Assembly (NCBI GenBank): GCA_020466095.1
Contig: CM035808.1
Location: 75,432,110 to 75,496,109, forward strand
Source: Chlorops oryzae
Lineage: Eukaryota > Arthropoda > Insecta > Diptera > Chloropidae
Direction of reading: 5' to 3'
DNA: 64,000 nt
Part shown: positions 22,455 to 33,582 of the stretch, in pieces
How the letters are laid out: every line of letters starts with the position of its first letter
Numbering within the stretch: the stretch's first letter is position 1
Program-made: the position numbers and the translations under genes
The notes under the pieces: generated by a model
Told to the model about the DNA's origin: nothing
Database searches by the model: none
Seen by the model: the letters and a program-made list of their open reading frames with translations, nothing else

Positions 22455-23675
22455 AGATCCTTGACCCTTTTGTGTAGCCGTTGGATTCGGAAAATTAAGA
22501 AGCGTATGATGCGATTTTATGCACTTTGCGCAACGGAAGGTACTATTACACTTTGCCTTTTCATGACCAGTCGCAAGGCAGTTGAGACATCGATGGTGCT
22601 GCGAAACAGCTTGGACACGTTCGTCGACCGACATATTGAGAAACACATCACATTGGCGTAGAGGATGGTTGCCGCGACAGAGCACGCAGACTCCATTGGT
22701 CCACTCTTGGGCGAGAAACACGTTCGTCGAAGGCACTTCGGGTTTTACAGCGGGATGGGGAGCCTCCAATGCATTAAAGCTGGAAAGGCCTTCAACAACT
22801 TCATATCGCTTAGTCAAAAAGGCATTCATTTGTGGCCACGTTGGCACCTCTCGATGTGACGCCAATGACTGTTCCCAATGTGCGATCGTTTGCGCCGGAA
22901 GACGCCTGGAACAGAAATGAACGAGCAGGGCATCCAAAATATCCACGACTCCATGACTCTTCAACATCTTGAGGCAATCGTTGACGGTTGTTTGTATGCG
23001 CAGGATTCCTTCCGGCGTTTCATCTTGGATAGCAGGCAGGTCGAATATATTTTTTAATTGATGATCGACGAGGATGCGTTTGTTCTCATATCGCGCCTTA
23101 AGAGCCTCCCACGCATTCGTAAAGTTGTCGCCACACAGTGGATAGCCTTTAACGATAGCACCCGCGGCTCCCGTCGTCTTGCTGCGAAGATGGTATAACT
23201 TTTGCACTGGTGGCAGCCGAGGGTGATTGACGTAAACCGCGGTGAACATGTCTCGAAATGCCGGCCATTCACTATAGCCACCGGCAAAAACTTCAGTATC
23301 ACACGGTGGTACCCTGATGAAATTGTCTTCTCCATGAAAGTCGTTAGGTGGAGGAGTTACCCGAGTGCTCCTCAGCGGTGGATGCTGGGGGGTGATTTCT
23401 CGTAGCATCTCCTGAAGCTTGGGTCTGGCTATCATCTGAAGATCGCGGCACTCGTGATAACTAGTTTCCGCTGAATCGGCCGCTTCTGGACTCCAGGTTC
23501 CTTGATCGACCGCTGCTCGATACGTTTGACGCACTTCATTCCAGTCGTACATCAGTTGTTCGATTTTAATCTGCAGCAATTGCTCGCTTTGATTCATTGG
23601 ATCGCTGTTCATGGCTGCATCGCACATGTTCTTGAGCTCAGCTACCGCGGAGTGAAAATGCCGTAAGGGATCCAT
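22341..23675 (-). CDS. BEL/Pao Gag ORF, mirror copy in right arm
   Basis: 444 codons on the minus strand, nearly identical to residues 1-437 of the plus-strand ORF at 20358, differing at a handful of residues. It carries the DUF1759 region and both Cys/His knuckles, then leaves the arm at about 22365 and picks up seven loop-encoded residues before a stop. It therefore lacks the protease. LTR-like and leader sequences lie upstream on the same strand (23676-26757), so a transcript from this side would be antisense to the other ORF. Confidence 0.75.
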   Translation of the reverse strand: MDPLRHFHSAVAELKNMCDAAMNSDPMNQSEQLLQIKIEQLMYDWNEVRQTYRAAVDQGTWSPEAADSAETSYHECRDLQMIARPKLQEMLREITPQHPPLRSTRVTPPPNDFHGEDNFIRVPPCDTEVFAGGYSEWPAFRDMFTAVYVNHPRLPPVQKLYHLRSKTTGAAGAIVKGYPLCGDNFTNAWEALKARYENKRILVDHQLKNIFDLPAIQDETPEGILRIQTTVNDCLKMLKSHGVVDILDALLVHFCSRRLPAQTIAHWEQSLASHREVPTWPQMNAFLTKRYEVVEGLSSFNALEAPHPAVKPEVPSTNVFLAQEWTNGVCVLCRGNHPLRQCDVFLNMSVDERVQAVSQHHRCLNCLATGHEKAKCNSTFRCAKCIKSHHTLLNFPNPTATQKGQGSSTTPTPLQADGPSPTSHPAQASAPPKTSNFLFTINVL

Positions 23676-26600
23676 ATTGTTTACGGATGTTGATTACGAA
23701 ACCCGATTCCAACGAGATGACTGTCCGAAGAATTCAATGCAAGCTCGATCAAATTCACCGTAAAAAAAATGAGAGCAACTTAAATTATCGCCGGCTTTTG
23801 ATGTGAACTGGATGCCTGTTTATGAAAAAGAGATAAAAACCTCGGCCGAAAAGGAACAATACAAGTTATAAAACGGCAACCGCAGTGCGTATAGGCGACC
23901 AATGCCAACCGTAGCGTACCTAAAATTTGTTTACCTTAACCTTCGCAACACTCCACAAGTTTCCTGCAACCCCAAATTCAATTAAAGAAAACCAAATCGT
24001 TTAATAATTGTCAATAAAATATAAAGAGAATTCGATGCGTTCGATTTGTTCAAAGTTTGTTTTTCCAACCAGTTTGCAAAGTTCCGATTATGCATCAAAG
24101 CGAAAGCAGAGCGCGGGCAGAGCGCAGGCAGAGAGACTCAACGTATATGAAACCTGGTGTTCGAATTGCGGTCACACACGTTCGTTCGAACAGTCGATGC
24201 GATCAACTTCTATGTTCGAAGTTCGATGCAACGCACAGCATTAGAACTGACCTACGCAACACAATGCACGTAAGCCCGATGTGTTATACAGATTGCTTGG
24301 CTCGCTGTCTGCTAGCCTTGAATTCGTATGGACTTGCAATGGAAAAAACCCAAACGATTTCTATGCGTGTTCCGCAAGCGAAACCCCAACGCAGTAAAGA
24401 AAAGAAGAAACGAAGAAAAAAACCGCAATTCGTTCTCACAGGGAACGAGAAACCCAAATGCTGCTTGCCAAACCGCTATGTGCCGGTTGTTTTGCAATAT
24501 CGACTGTGCACAAAAACCACCACCAAAGGCGACACGGATGTGCGAGCGAGATAGATGACGCGAATATGAAGAGAAAGGATGAGTCGAAACGGCGATGTGT
24601 GTCACGTGCTTGGATCGTGTTGCCCTTGACTTTTCTGGAGCGCAAATAGCGGTAAAGGGTGACACACACGTGGCCTACTTTCTCGATTCCCACTAAGATT
24701 GGTCCACCGGAGCCGATTCCAGGCTCCTGGCACGGGATCGCCAAATGTTAGTCTTAGGGACAGTAAGTGCAAACGTACCTGGTTGTTATAACGGCAAAGC
24801 GATGCAACTTCTCTGGATGTATGATGGATTTCTTGGTGTTTGCGCGACGCGGATTTTTATTTACGTTTATTTAAATGATTTTGAAAATTAGCGCCTTCTT
24901 GGCGGTTTCCTCTTATGGAAAAATTTGTATTTCGAAATAAAAGTTTCAGCCTTCAAGGCGAACGATATTCAATGCGAACACAAAAATAAAAATTATCTGT
25001 TTAACTTAAATTTCCCTTCGTGGCGACTTACGCATAAGAAAATATTAATTCACTTTTTTTTTTTTGCACATTTTAGTTAATTTGAGTCTTACTTATGATT
25101 TTGTTGTCTATAAAATTATTAGTTTGTGATGTTGGTTGTGGTTTCTCTTTTCCTTTTTTTTTTTTATTTGCGATTTTTTAAGAATTTTGGCGTTTGGTTT
25201 TTTCACTATTGCGGATCGCGACGCGCACTTCGTTTCCATGTGTCGAAGACTGTGCCGTCGTCGCTGGAGGTCGAGCTGTCGAGCGTGAGAGCAGAAAAGT
25301 TTCGTTAAAAAGTGATTCGGCTAAAGGCTCGCCTCCAAAGCGGCTGCGGCGAAAAACGGACACCAATTTTGTTTTTGTAGTATTTATTTCGCTGCATCTT
25401 AATATATGCTTAAAATTTGAAAGTGTGCTCGCGTTTTTTAAATTTCCGCTGGGAAAGGTTTTGCGATTTTTGGTCAATATTTTTTAGTCGTAGCCCCATT
25501 ATCGTTCGACCGTTTCAAAAAGTCTTAAATTTGTATGAAAGAAGAGCAAAAAAACAATATAGCCCTCGTAAATATGGATGAAATCGGTTCAACAGTTTAG
25601 GTGCTATAGAATATAGGTCGATAAAGGCAAAAATATTTACCAATTTTCTACAAAAACTTGATTGCAAACCCATAAAATTTCCGAAAAAGATCCGGTATTC
25701 AGGCTCAGGCTATCTTAAGTAAAAAAGTGGACGTCTAAGAGAATTTCAAGACCGGAAAAAAAAATCCGAGAAGTGGTTCATATTTTAATTGGGTTTTTAG
25801 AAAAAATGAGACGACTTTTTTCCCCCGGAAAATATAACACACCTTTTTTTTTTAATGTGATATTTATAAAAGAAAAAAGTAAAATGCATTAGGTAATTTT
25901 TTGAGATTTAGTTTAGTGCAAAGTTTTCCCATAGTCCAAAAACAGTTTTTGTTAAAGAAATTTTTTTATGTGTAGAGATAGAGCTCTGTGACTTATAGAA
26001 GAAAGTTGCAGCTTCGAAAATTTTTCAGGCCCTTAGAACATTGGAGGAAGCTAGGAATAATTGTTCTTAAAATATGGCTTTTTGAAAATTTCAAAATACG
26101 AATTTTCTATCTTTGAGGTCATTGCGCCTCTAAACTTTGCTTAATCTTCATCAAATTTTTCACACGAAAGTTTTTGATAAATACCAAACTTTTGAGCCCC
26201 CGGAAGCAAAGTTGAGCACTCTGCATTACCATTAATTTTGCATTACTAATTTACAGTTAGTGATAATGTTCAAGAAATTTCATTATCATTTAAGGCTTAT
26301 TGAAAATGTAAAAAAAAAATGCATTATCATTCAAGGCTAAGTGCCAATACAGCTTTTTTTTCAATTTTCACTAAACTCTTAATGCCAAACCATTCTTATT
26401 TTCATTATGAATAAGTATTTAATGGTAATGCAATCTCATTTGCATTGCCATTAAATCGTTAATGACAATGAAAAAATTTTGCACTCAATTAAATTTAAAA
26501 AAATAACTTAATGCATTAAATATTTAATTGCATGTGTTAAGATTAGGGGCAAGAGAATGAGTTGACGTACCTGATCTTCCGCTGCAGATTGGAGGGGTTG

Positions 26601-26799
26601 CCGTGTGCGATGGTTTCTCGTGCGACGGTTACGCGACGCGGACTATTTGTTTTTTTATATAAATTCACTTTGATTCTGTTTATAATTTTATTTTGTAAAT
26701 ATTTGGACGATTTGATTTTTTGTTTAATTTTCAATTAAGAGATAGTTTCGATTTTTTACACTAAGCCATAGTCTTTTTTAGTACAAGAGAGAGTATAAA

Positions 26800-26950
26800 A
26801 CATGTTTGGTGACACTTAAATTTAACATTACATTAACAAAAACATTCATTACATAAATAAATTCATTACAGTATAGAAACCTAACAATTAACATGAGATT
26901 AACATTCATTACATAAATAAATTCATTACATAAATAACTATTTAATTTAA
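26800..26950 (-). repeat. Short tandem repeats at a likely non-LTR 3' tail
   Basis: AACATTCATTACATAAATAA occurs at about 26843 and 26904, with partial copies between and after. They lie downstream of the minus-strand RT remnant at 27170-27662. Many non-LTR elements end in short A/T-rich tandem repeats. Confidence 0.45.
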
Positions 26951-27169
26951 AACGAATTTTAAAGAAAGAAGGAAAATAAAAGCAGAAACAGAAAAAATTG
27001 GATCGGTATAAAGAGAGGAGAACAGGGAAGATGGATAGAAATAGCATAAAGAAACGAAAAAAGAATTTTTTTCATTGATGAGGAGCAAGGAAAAACTTAT
27101 AGATTTCACGTTTGAAGCTGCTTCCTGTTACTTTTTGTCTTAAATAATTAGGTTACGAATTTTAAATTC

Positions 27170-27662
27170 AAATAGTGCTAATAAAGAAAAATCTGCAACT
27201 GTTTAGATACACATGCCTAAGAACAATGAAGAAAATGTATCTGCTAGATTGGGCGAACTGAAGCTTTTCATCAAAATATACAGGTGCTTTGTAGGTAGTA
27301 AGTTTATGTAAGAAGAGCAAGTTATAAATATTTAAGTGAACTAGTAAGTCACAACCAAGAATCTCAGAACTTCTTTCTGATATATGCTCATAACGTTGGG
27401 CCCCGTAGACATATCTAGCTGCATTGTTGAAAGCAACAAAAAGCTTATAATGTGAACCAGAGTCCAGTTTTCTATATACCGTGGCAAAGTTATTTATATG
27501 CGGCATAATCAGCTGTATCACAAGCCTTCGGCGGGTGTCACGAGGGGTGTATTCAGATGATTTGCAAAGATAGCGTAGGGTGCCATAAATTTTCCCAATA
27601 TTGGTATTTACAGGATCCGCACCAGTTAGCCTAGAGTTGATGAAAAAACAAAGGAGCTTAGT
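27170..27662 (-). pseudogene. Non-LTR retrotransposon ORF2, C-terminal remnant
   Basis: The minus strand is open from about 27662 to the stop near 27171 with no ATG at its start. It reads INSRLTGADPVN, RDTRRRLVIQLIMPHINN, FNNAARYVYGAQRYEHIS and a stretch ending KAPVYFDEKLQF. This is the typical tail of Jockey-like ORF2 after the RT palm (residue pattern RxVxGxRRYxHIS). The catalytic palm is absent. It looks like a 5'-truncated insertion with its 3' end to the left; the left ~400 bp would be its 3' UTR. Confidence 0.6.
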
Positions 27663-28500
27663 TCTGGCTGTTACAAGATTCGCACAAAACTAATATACCC
27701 TGCTTACGCTGGGTATAAAAACACCAACTTAAAATATGTCTAAAACTACTTAAAACTAGGTTCGCTGACGCGAACTTTGCTGCAGTCGCTGCACTCCCCC
27801 GCTGCTGTCTTCTCACTTCGACTTTTGCAGAAATCTTCAGCCTGCGCAACTTTTCGCTACCTCGGCTTTTTGGTTTGATTTGACCGGCATCGCTATCACT
27901 GACTGATGACGAAATATTTCGGTCGAGGACTGTTTAAAGCTGCCTGCTCCCGACAATAATGGACGATGGGAGTTCACAGATCGGTTTCGCAGCTACTGCC
28001 ACGAATTTCGGCGCTTTTTCGTTGATGTGGTGTCGGTAGCGTTATCCTCATCAGAGCAGACACTAAACGGCTACGACGCAGAGAAGACCAGCCAATTTTT
28101 TTTAAAGGTGACCCGCTGGAGAACCCAGGTATCTGGATAAAGAAGCTGCTGTGAACTCTCTTGCTGGATCCCTCGCTGCCGCCATAACTTTAAGTTAAAA
28201 ATTAAGGTTTTCCTTTATAAATAATTCATTTAATATTTTTTCATTAATTCTTTTTTTTTATCTTTTCTTCTTTTCTTTTTTCACATTTCTTGTTTTTGTT
28301 ATAAAAAATTTTTTTAAAACTGTTTTTTTTAATTTTTTTATGTTTATACATATATATTTTTTTTTTTCTTCAAAACCATTCTTTATTTGTTTTTTGCTTA
28401 TCAAAGCCGCATTTTTTAAAAGGAGCATGTTTTTATGAAATTCTTGACAATTAAAAGATTTGAAGTTGAATTTGATGTTCACAATATCATGCACTGTTTC
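27663..28500. other. No gene recognised
   Basis: TATACCCTGCTTACGCTGGG near 27692 is a small palindrome of a kind common at repeat edges. The stretch 27740-28190 is GC-richer (ACGAAATATTTCGGTCGAGG) and may be an LTR leader or UTR on the minus strand. From 28190 it is AT-rich. I see no reliable coding signal. Confidence 0.35.
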
Positions 28501-28514
28501 AACTGACAGATTCA

Positions 28515-28876
28515 TGTTGGTACAATCGTACCAGCAAAAAAAGCACCAAGTGTGCGTTTCAAAACATTTCAAAACTCGACCGAGTTCAACCCGCGCAGGT
28601 ATTTTATACCGATAAAAACCTGCGCGAGTTGAACTTGGTCGAGTTCAGTCGAGTTTTGGAACGCAGCACAAAGGCTCTGAGGGTGTCAAATCAAAAGTCT
28701 CCGTCTGATGCTTACAGTGCGCAAGCGCTATTCTTGTAAGTAAAAAAAAAATGATTTCCGAAACCTGTTTTTGCTTCGTGACAAAAAAAAAGGACATTTC
28801 AGAAAATACAGGACACCAGGACAAGCAGTGCAAAAACAGGACATGTCTTGGGAAATCAGGACGTCTGGCCACCCTA
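28515..28876 (-). mobile_element. hAT-like MITE fragment, inverted third copy
   Basis: Reading the minus strand from 28876 gives TAGGGTGGCCAGACGTCCTG, then the same internal order as 4451-4830, including the hairpin. The other half of the MITE is missing, so this is a truncated copy. Confidence 0.65.
28574..28644. repeat. Conserved hairpin in the third MITE copy
   Basis: CTCGACCGAGTTCAACCCGC (from 28576) pairs with GCGAGTTGAACTTGGTCGAG near 28623-28642, equivalent to the hairpins at 4686 and 57813. Confidence 0.65.
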
Positions 28877-28884
28877 ATTAACGT

Positions 28885-29850
28885 GGGATCACACAAAGGG
28901 TGAGTTTGCGTTTCCATCTCAATTTGAGTGTATGGGTGTGCTTATGATGGGTAGAGCTCTCTGGTGAAATCTATCTTTTAGGTAGATGCGATGTCATTTG
29001 TCTTGTGTGTATGGATGACCGGCGCCCTTCTTTTACCGTACCTTTCCTTAGTGTTGTCTCTTATGCTATAGTAGAGAAAAGAAGCGGTTGGTTCTTATTT
29101 AAGTTTTACGTACGGTATACGAGGGCACCAAGTGAAAACGCCAAAAGAAACACAATTAAGCACATAGTGCCGAACAATTGTTTCCTTATATGTTTTTTTT
29201 TTTGTACATTTTTTCCTAATGTGATTTCCTGGGTTGAGGAACAATAAGCCCATGTTTATTTAAAAGAGCGAACAACGCAACGGAACCCAATATGTACTTT
29301 ATTTTCAATGAAATGAAAAACAAAAATAGAACAACAGAACACAACGTCAGTGACCATTTAGCCGTAAAAGTTTGTGTCAGCATTTTCTTCGCTGGAACCG
29401 ACACAAAACACCAAGATCGATCATTTTCTTTATTCGTTCGCTGTTAACCTTGAGTTATTTGCGGTTTGTTGCCCTACATACTGATGTAGATCGGCCGTTT
29501 GCGGTTTTACTATCCCGTGTGGAAAAATTTGGGTATAGTACTCCAAAGTGGTCCCGTGTGTGGTAGTATGTTTGATTTTATTTATTTGTTATATATTTTT
29601 TGTATTTATTTTTATATTCTTACATTTTGTGTATATATCAAATAAATTTTACTTGGAAAAGAAAAAAAAATTTAAATTTGAAACACATTATTTTGTTTTC
29701 TTCAACAATTTAGTCTCAACAATGATATTTAATTTTAGAACATATAAAAAAATTTTTTTAACAATTTCGTCTCCACAATGATTTACGGATTTTGATTCCA
29801 AAAGTGAATCTTCAATTTGAATTCCGAAAGGGAATTTAACGAACCTTACG
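28885..29850. other. No gene recognised
   Basis: Mixed AT-rich sequence. It contains short frames without domains, a long AT-rich run near 29570-29780, and small palindromic motifs such as CCGAAAGGGAATT near 29825. Nothing assignable. Confidence 0.35.
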
Positions 29851-29863
29851 TTTCCTTATGGGT

Positions 29864-30150
29864 TTATGCGTGTTTGTCAAACATTGCATCTATCATTTTT
29901 TGACTAATTTCGGGAATAATTCTCGTACGGGGATCGCTAGGAAATGTTTTCCGCGTCTGTCTTCTCATATAACAAAGCCAGTATAACGTCAAACTTACTG
30001 TTATTATTACGATTCCCGCCAAGCTAATTCCTCCCACGCCTAACAGGTTTTTCTGAAACCTCAATGCCTTTGTTTCTTCGTATTTTCGAATTGTTTCGAA
30101 ACTGTTTCCTTGAAACTTGGTATCGCCTCCATTTTTTTTCGAGCTTTCAT
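29864..30150 (-). pseudogene. Possible envelope C-terminal remnant with membrane segment
   Basis: The minus strand is open for about 90 codons, reading FETIRKYEETKALRFQKNL, then a hydrophobic segment (ISLAGIVIITVSLTLYWL) and a basic tail with RRQTRKTFPSDPRTR, before a stop at 29864. A single membrane span with a short charged tail is what the end of an insect retroviral Env looks like, but I cannot match it to a family. It lies next to the gypsy pol remnant in the opposite orientation. Confidence 0.3.
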
Positions 30151-30392
30151 TTGGAAAAAAAAATGTTTTGTTTGAATTCCTTTATATTTGACTCAAAACG
30201 GGTATTCCCCAATCGTAACGTACAGTTTTAGAAAGTTAATAAGAAATTTCCTGTCACCAGCAGCTGTCGCACGTACTATTTAAGCTGATATTTTTTGCAT
30301 TCATTACTACTATGACAAGGATAATAAATGGGAAAGGGCATATACCAATTTTAAATACGAATAATGAGGCTATTAGATAACGCGAAGTACCA

Positions 30393-32040
30393 TTGGATTA
30401 CGAACCAATAGAAAATTTTCAAGAATTAAAGTGTCCAACTATTAATCAGTTAAATAAAAGCACTAATACAGATATTCGTTATAACCTCTTGTTAGAAACC
30501 AAAAAACTAGATAACAACCTTAATCAAGAGGAAAAAATTTCAATGCAAAATTTTTTTAAAGATTATTCAGATGTTTTTCATTTGCCAGGAGATCAACTTT
30601 CCTACACTACAGTGTTAGAACACGAAATACCGGCCGAAGCAGGTCATTCTCCAATAAATACCACACAATATAGATTACCCGAACACCACAAAAAAGAAAT
30701 TAACTCACAGGTAGATAAGATGCTGCAAGACGGCATTATCACTCCAAGCAAATCACCTTGGAATACCCCGATCATATTAGTCCCCAAAAAGGCAGGAGTA
30801 GATGGTGAGAAGAGATGGAGACTAGTAGTCGATTTTAGAAAATTGAACGAAATCACTCTCAGACAGGTTTTTTCTATTCCTATTCCTATTTGGTTGACAA
30901 AAAAGATAGAGCCAAGACAGCCTTTAGTACCGGGTTAGGACAGTTCAAATTTGCCAGAATACCGTTCGGGCTGACAGGAGCGCCAGCGACTTTTCAACGC
31001 ATAATGAATACCATACTAACCGGTTCACAGGGAATTGATTGTTTGGTTTATCTTGATGACATTGTCATTTATGCTAGAAATTTAGAATCACACGAAATAC
31101 GACTGAGAAAAGTATTAGATGTTTTGAGAGCGAATAATTTGAAATTACAGACGGAAAAATGTTAATTTTTAAAAAGAGAAGTAGTTTATTTATGCCATAA
31201 ATGCTCAGAGGCAGGAGTGTTACCAGATCCCGAAAAAGTAGAATGCGTTTAAAATATACAGCCCCCTAAAAATATTAAGGAATTGCAATCATTTCTAGGT
31301 TTAATAAATTATTATAGAAAATTGATACCCGAAGCAGCAAAAATTTCGTTGCCCTAAACAAAACTATTAAGAAAAGAGGAAAAATTTAAATTGAATCCTG
31401 AATGTCAAGAAGCCATGGAACAGCTAAAAAAAGCAGTTACCAGTCCCCCAATTCTTCAATATCACAATTTTGAAAATTTTTTTATATTAATAACAGATGC
31501 TAGTAACGAGGCACTAGGAGCAGTCCTATCTCAGGGCAAGACCTTCCGATATATTATGCAAGTAGATCCCTTAGTGCAACTGAGAGGCGCTACTCAACGA
31601 TAGAGAAATAATTTTTAGCAATAGTTTGGGCAGTAAAAAATTTTAGAACATATCTTTTAGGAAAACATTTCAAAATCTATACGAACCATAAGCCCCTTAA
31701 GGGAATAGCTAATTTAAAAGATCAAAACACCATACTAGGACGTTTTCGTTTAAAACTTTTAGAATATGATTTCGAAATTTGCTACAAACCGGGGAAAAAT
31801 AATCTCAATGCTGATGCCTTAAGTAGACTACCAATTTCCGAAAATAAAATTTCAATTGTAAGCCGATCCAAAGCAAAATCTCAAGAAGAAGAACTCGAAA
31901 CAAATGTAGACTCAGCAAATTTTGAAAATGAAGACACGGAAGTTGTCCTTACCGATCCAAAAGACATAGAAAATGTCTTGAAAATCTTCCATGACACACC
32001 CATGGCATATCATGACATATCTGCAGTTCATTTACTAACG
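30393..32040 (+). pseudogene. Ty3/gypsy pol remnant (RT and RNase H)
   Basis: Gypsy Pol blocks in order: KDYSDVFHLPGDQLS and QYRLPEHHKKEI (RT start), WRLVVDFRKLN (30818-30850), KTAFSTGLGQF, the YLDD catalytic box at 31049-31060, the RNase H block ITDASNEALGAVLSQ (31489-31533), TNHKPLKG, and the tether end NADALSRLP (about 31808). About 45 residues containing RT motif A are deleted after LNEITLRQ, with a frame change. In-frame stops occur near 31163, 31249, 31357, 31601 and 31613. After NVLKIFHDTPM (about 32004), where the integrase zinc domain should begin, the match ends. Gag and protease are absent. It is dead. Confidence 0.8.
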
Positions 32041-32699
32041 AGGGAATAAAGGCAGCCGCGAAAGCGGATTATTCAATAGCCCTATCGAGAATAAGAAACT
32101 TAACAAAAAACATTGATGTGGAACGGGTGGAGAACTGGATATTTCCAGTATGCGAGAGCAACCACTGGATGTTAATGGTAATAAGAGACGACCAAATGCA
32201 CATTTGGGAATCTCTGAAGCCACATGACACATCCGAAATAGTAAAAAATATGGGACAATTTTTTGATATCTTGAGTAACATAACAGGAAAAAATTTTACG
32301 AAAAACTTAAAACCAATATATGTTAATTGCCCTCAACAAACCAATTTTGTAGATTGCGGGTTATTTATACTTATATTCGCGGAACAAATGTTAATATCGT
32401 TAGAAGAAGGTAACAATGGCATACCCAGTAACGAAATATTTAAAAAAACGTGCAGAATAACAAGACCATTTTTGGCCACTCAGCTGAGAAAATGGGGCCT
32501 AAAGGAAAATAACAAAAACTCGGTAGATTTAAGCTTAGAAGAAAATGTATATCTCCATAAAATTCTGAAATCGATGAAAAAATAAAAACGCAAACGCTCT
32601 GTAATAGCAAGAACCGTAGAACTTAATGGGAAAATTGTTAAGCTAAGAATGGATAACACAAATAAGTTTAAGATCGAAATATCTGAATGCGAAAAATAG
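32016..32699 (+). pseudogene. Ulp1/C48-like cysteine protease domain
   Basis: Open from 32016 (no ATG; first likely start GTG at 32118). It shows the Ulp1/SENP pattern: NHWMLMVI (catalytic His codon 32163-32165), WESL where most relatives have DSL (acidic residue Glu, 32208-32210), then CPQQTNFVDCGLF with the oxyanion Gln (32337-32339) and nucleophile Cys (32355-32357). The Gln-to-Cys spacing of six fits the family. Such enzymes cleave SUMO-like tails, and transposon and virus versions often have other roles. A TAA at 32583-32585 is followed in frame by 37 codons starting KRKRSVIART, so the gene may carry a nonsense change. It directly follows the gypsy pol remnant in another frame. Confidence 0.65.
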
Positions 32700-33569
32700 T
32701 CAAAATATGAGTTTTTAATAAATTATCATTGGTACATATGGTTTTAAAATTAAGAAAAAATTGACATGTTGCTAACGAAACATAGTTTAAAAATTGAAAA
32801 AAAAAAAAATTAATTAGAATAATAAATAACAAGAATAAGAAATAGAAATAGATAGATCAATAAGAAAAGGTGGTGGAAAATACTGTTAAGAGGAATAACA
32901 TTCTTACATTAAATAAGTAAAAATAAGCGAATAAGTCAGCAAAATCGAATGCACATCAACAATAACAGCACCAACAACAGCAGTACATACGTTTATTTGG
33001 CATACAACATATAAAACATGCGGCACACCGTCACATTATTGGGGAACATATTTCCACATCAGTCAACTGGGCTTTTAAGTATACATTTTCCTCCGAATAA
33101 CAACTAAAGAAAGCACATTAACAAGCCCACAAAATCAGTCATCGTATGATGGGAAGGGGGCAACCGGATCAGTTGCCTTAGCCCCAAATCAACGACTAAT
33201 CTTTAGTAAAAATGCAAAATTCTTCTGTCTATCATCTCAACAACAAAGTTAAATGCATCAGCAACAACATCGATTGCATCCGCAAATACCAATGCATGAT
33301 CATCTCCACAGCAGAATGCATCAGCAAAAATATCGATTGCCTCCGCAACTTTCTTCATTTTTTATCAGCACCAGTAACAATTGCAACCAAATTTCAAGAG
33401 CAACACCAGGCCGGCGTAACAACAGAGCTCAGACAGTCAGGAAAATCGTCTCAAATTTTCATCAGCGGCTCTATAACGAAAGCAGGGGCAAAAGTCCAAG
33501 TTGCCCAGAAGTAAGATCTACACGATGTTGGCGAATCTTCTCTACGTCATGATGTTCGTGACTTCCATG
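32700..33569 (+). other. 3' untranslated part of the gypsy-derived unit
   Basis: Low-complexity, CAA/CAG-rich sequence; two overlapping ~100-codon frames at 33212-33552 reflect this composition. A ~57-bp unit (ATGCATCAGCAA, ATCGATTGC, TCCGCAA) is repeated near 33253 and 33318. No domain is seen. Confidence 0.45.
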
Positions 33570-33582
33570 AAAGGGGGAGGGA
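33570..33582 (+). promoter_or_regulatory. Polypurine tract before the 3' LTR
   Basis: AAAGGGGGAGGGA (to 33582) lies directly before TGTTGTGAG. This is the expected plus-strand primer position of an LTR retroelement. Confidence 0.75.

Larger units (their letters stand above)
17077..26757. repeat. 9.7-kb inverted repeat built from BEL/Pao 5' sequence
   Basis: The left arm (17077-21668) and right arm (22365-26757) are reverse complements around a 696-bp loop. Arms carry LTR-like modules, leader and most of gag, so gag is present in both orientations. The right arm lacks about 200 bp (counterpart of 17186-17388). Scattered substitutions (for example Ala/Pro, Gly/Val, Gln/Glu, Arg/Ile in the two Gag frames) show the arms are separate copies. 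No target duplication is seen at the outer ends. A transcript through it would fold into a very long hairpin. Confidence 0.8.

Noticed and set aside
19480..24554. 165-codon minus-strand frame in the gag leader and its mirror
   Set aside because: No domain, antisense to the leader, and present twice only because of the inverted repeat.
5173..26757. Both giant inverted repeats as assembly or hairpin-read artefacts
   Set aside because: The foldback has a target duplication, an empty paralogous site and an insert in only one arm. The gag palindrome has scattered arm differences and a 200-bp arm-specific deletion. An artefact remains possible for the second, but the simple version is unlikely.
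28258..28572. 104-codon minus-strand frame near the third MITE
   Set aside because: It is Lys/Phe-rich because of A/T runs and overlaps MITE sequence.
33212..33552. Two overlapping ~100-codon frames before the 3' LTR as env or accessory genes
   Set aside because: Composition follows CAA/CAG/CATC-rich low-complexity DNA and a 57-bp tandem unit; no motif.
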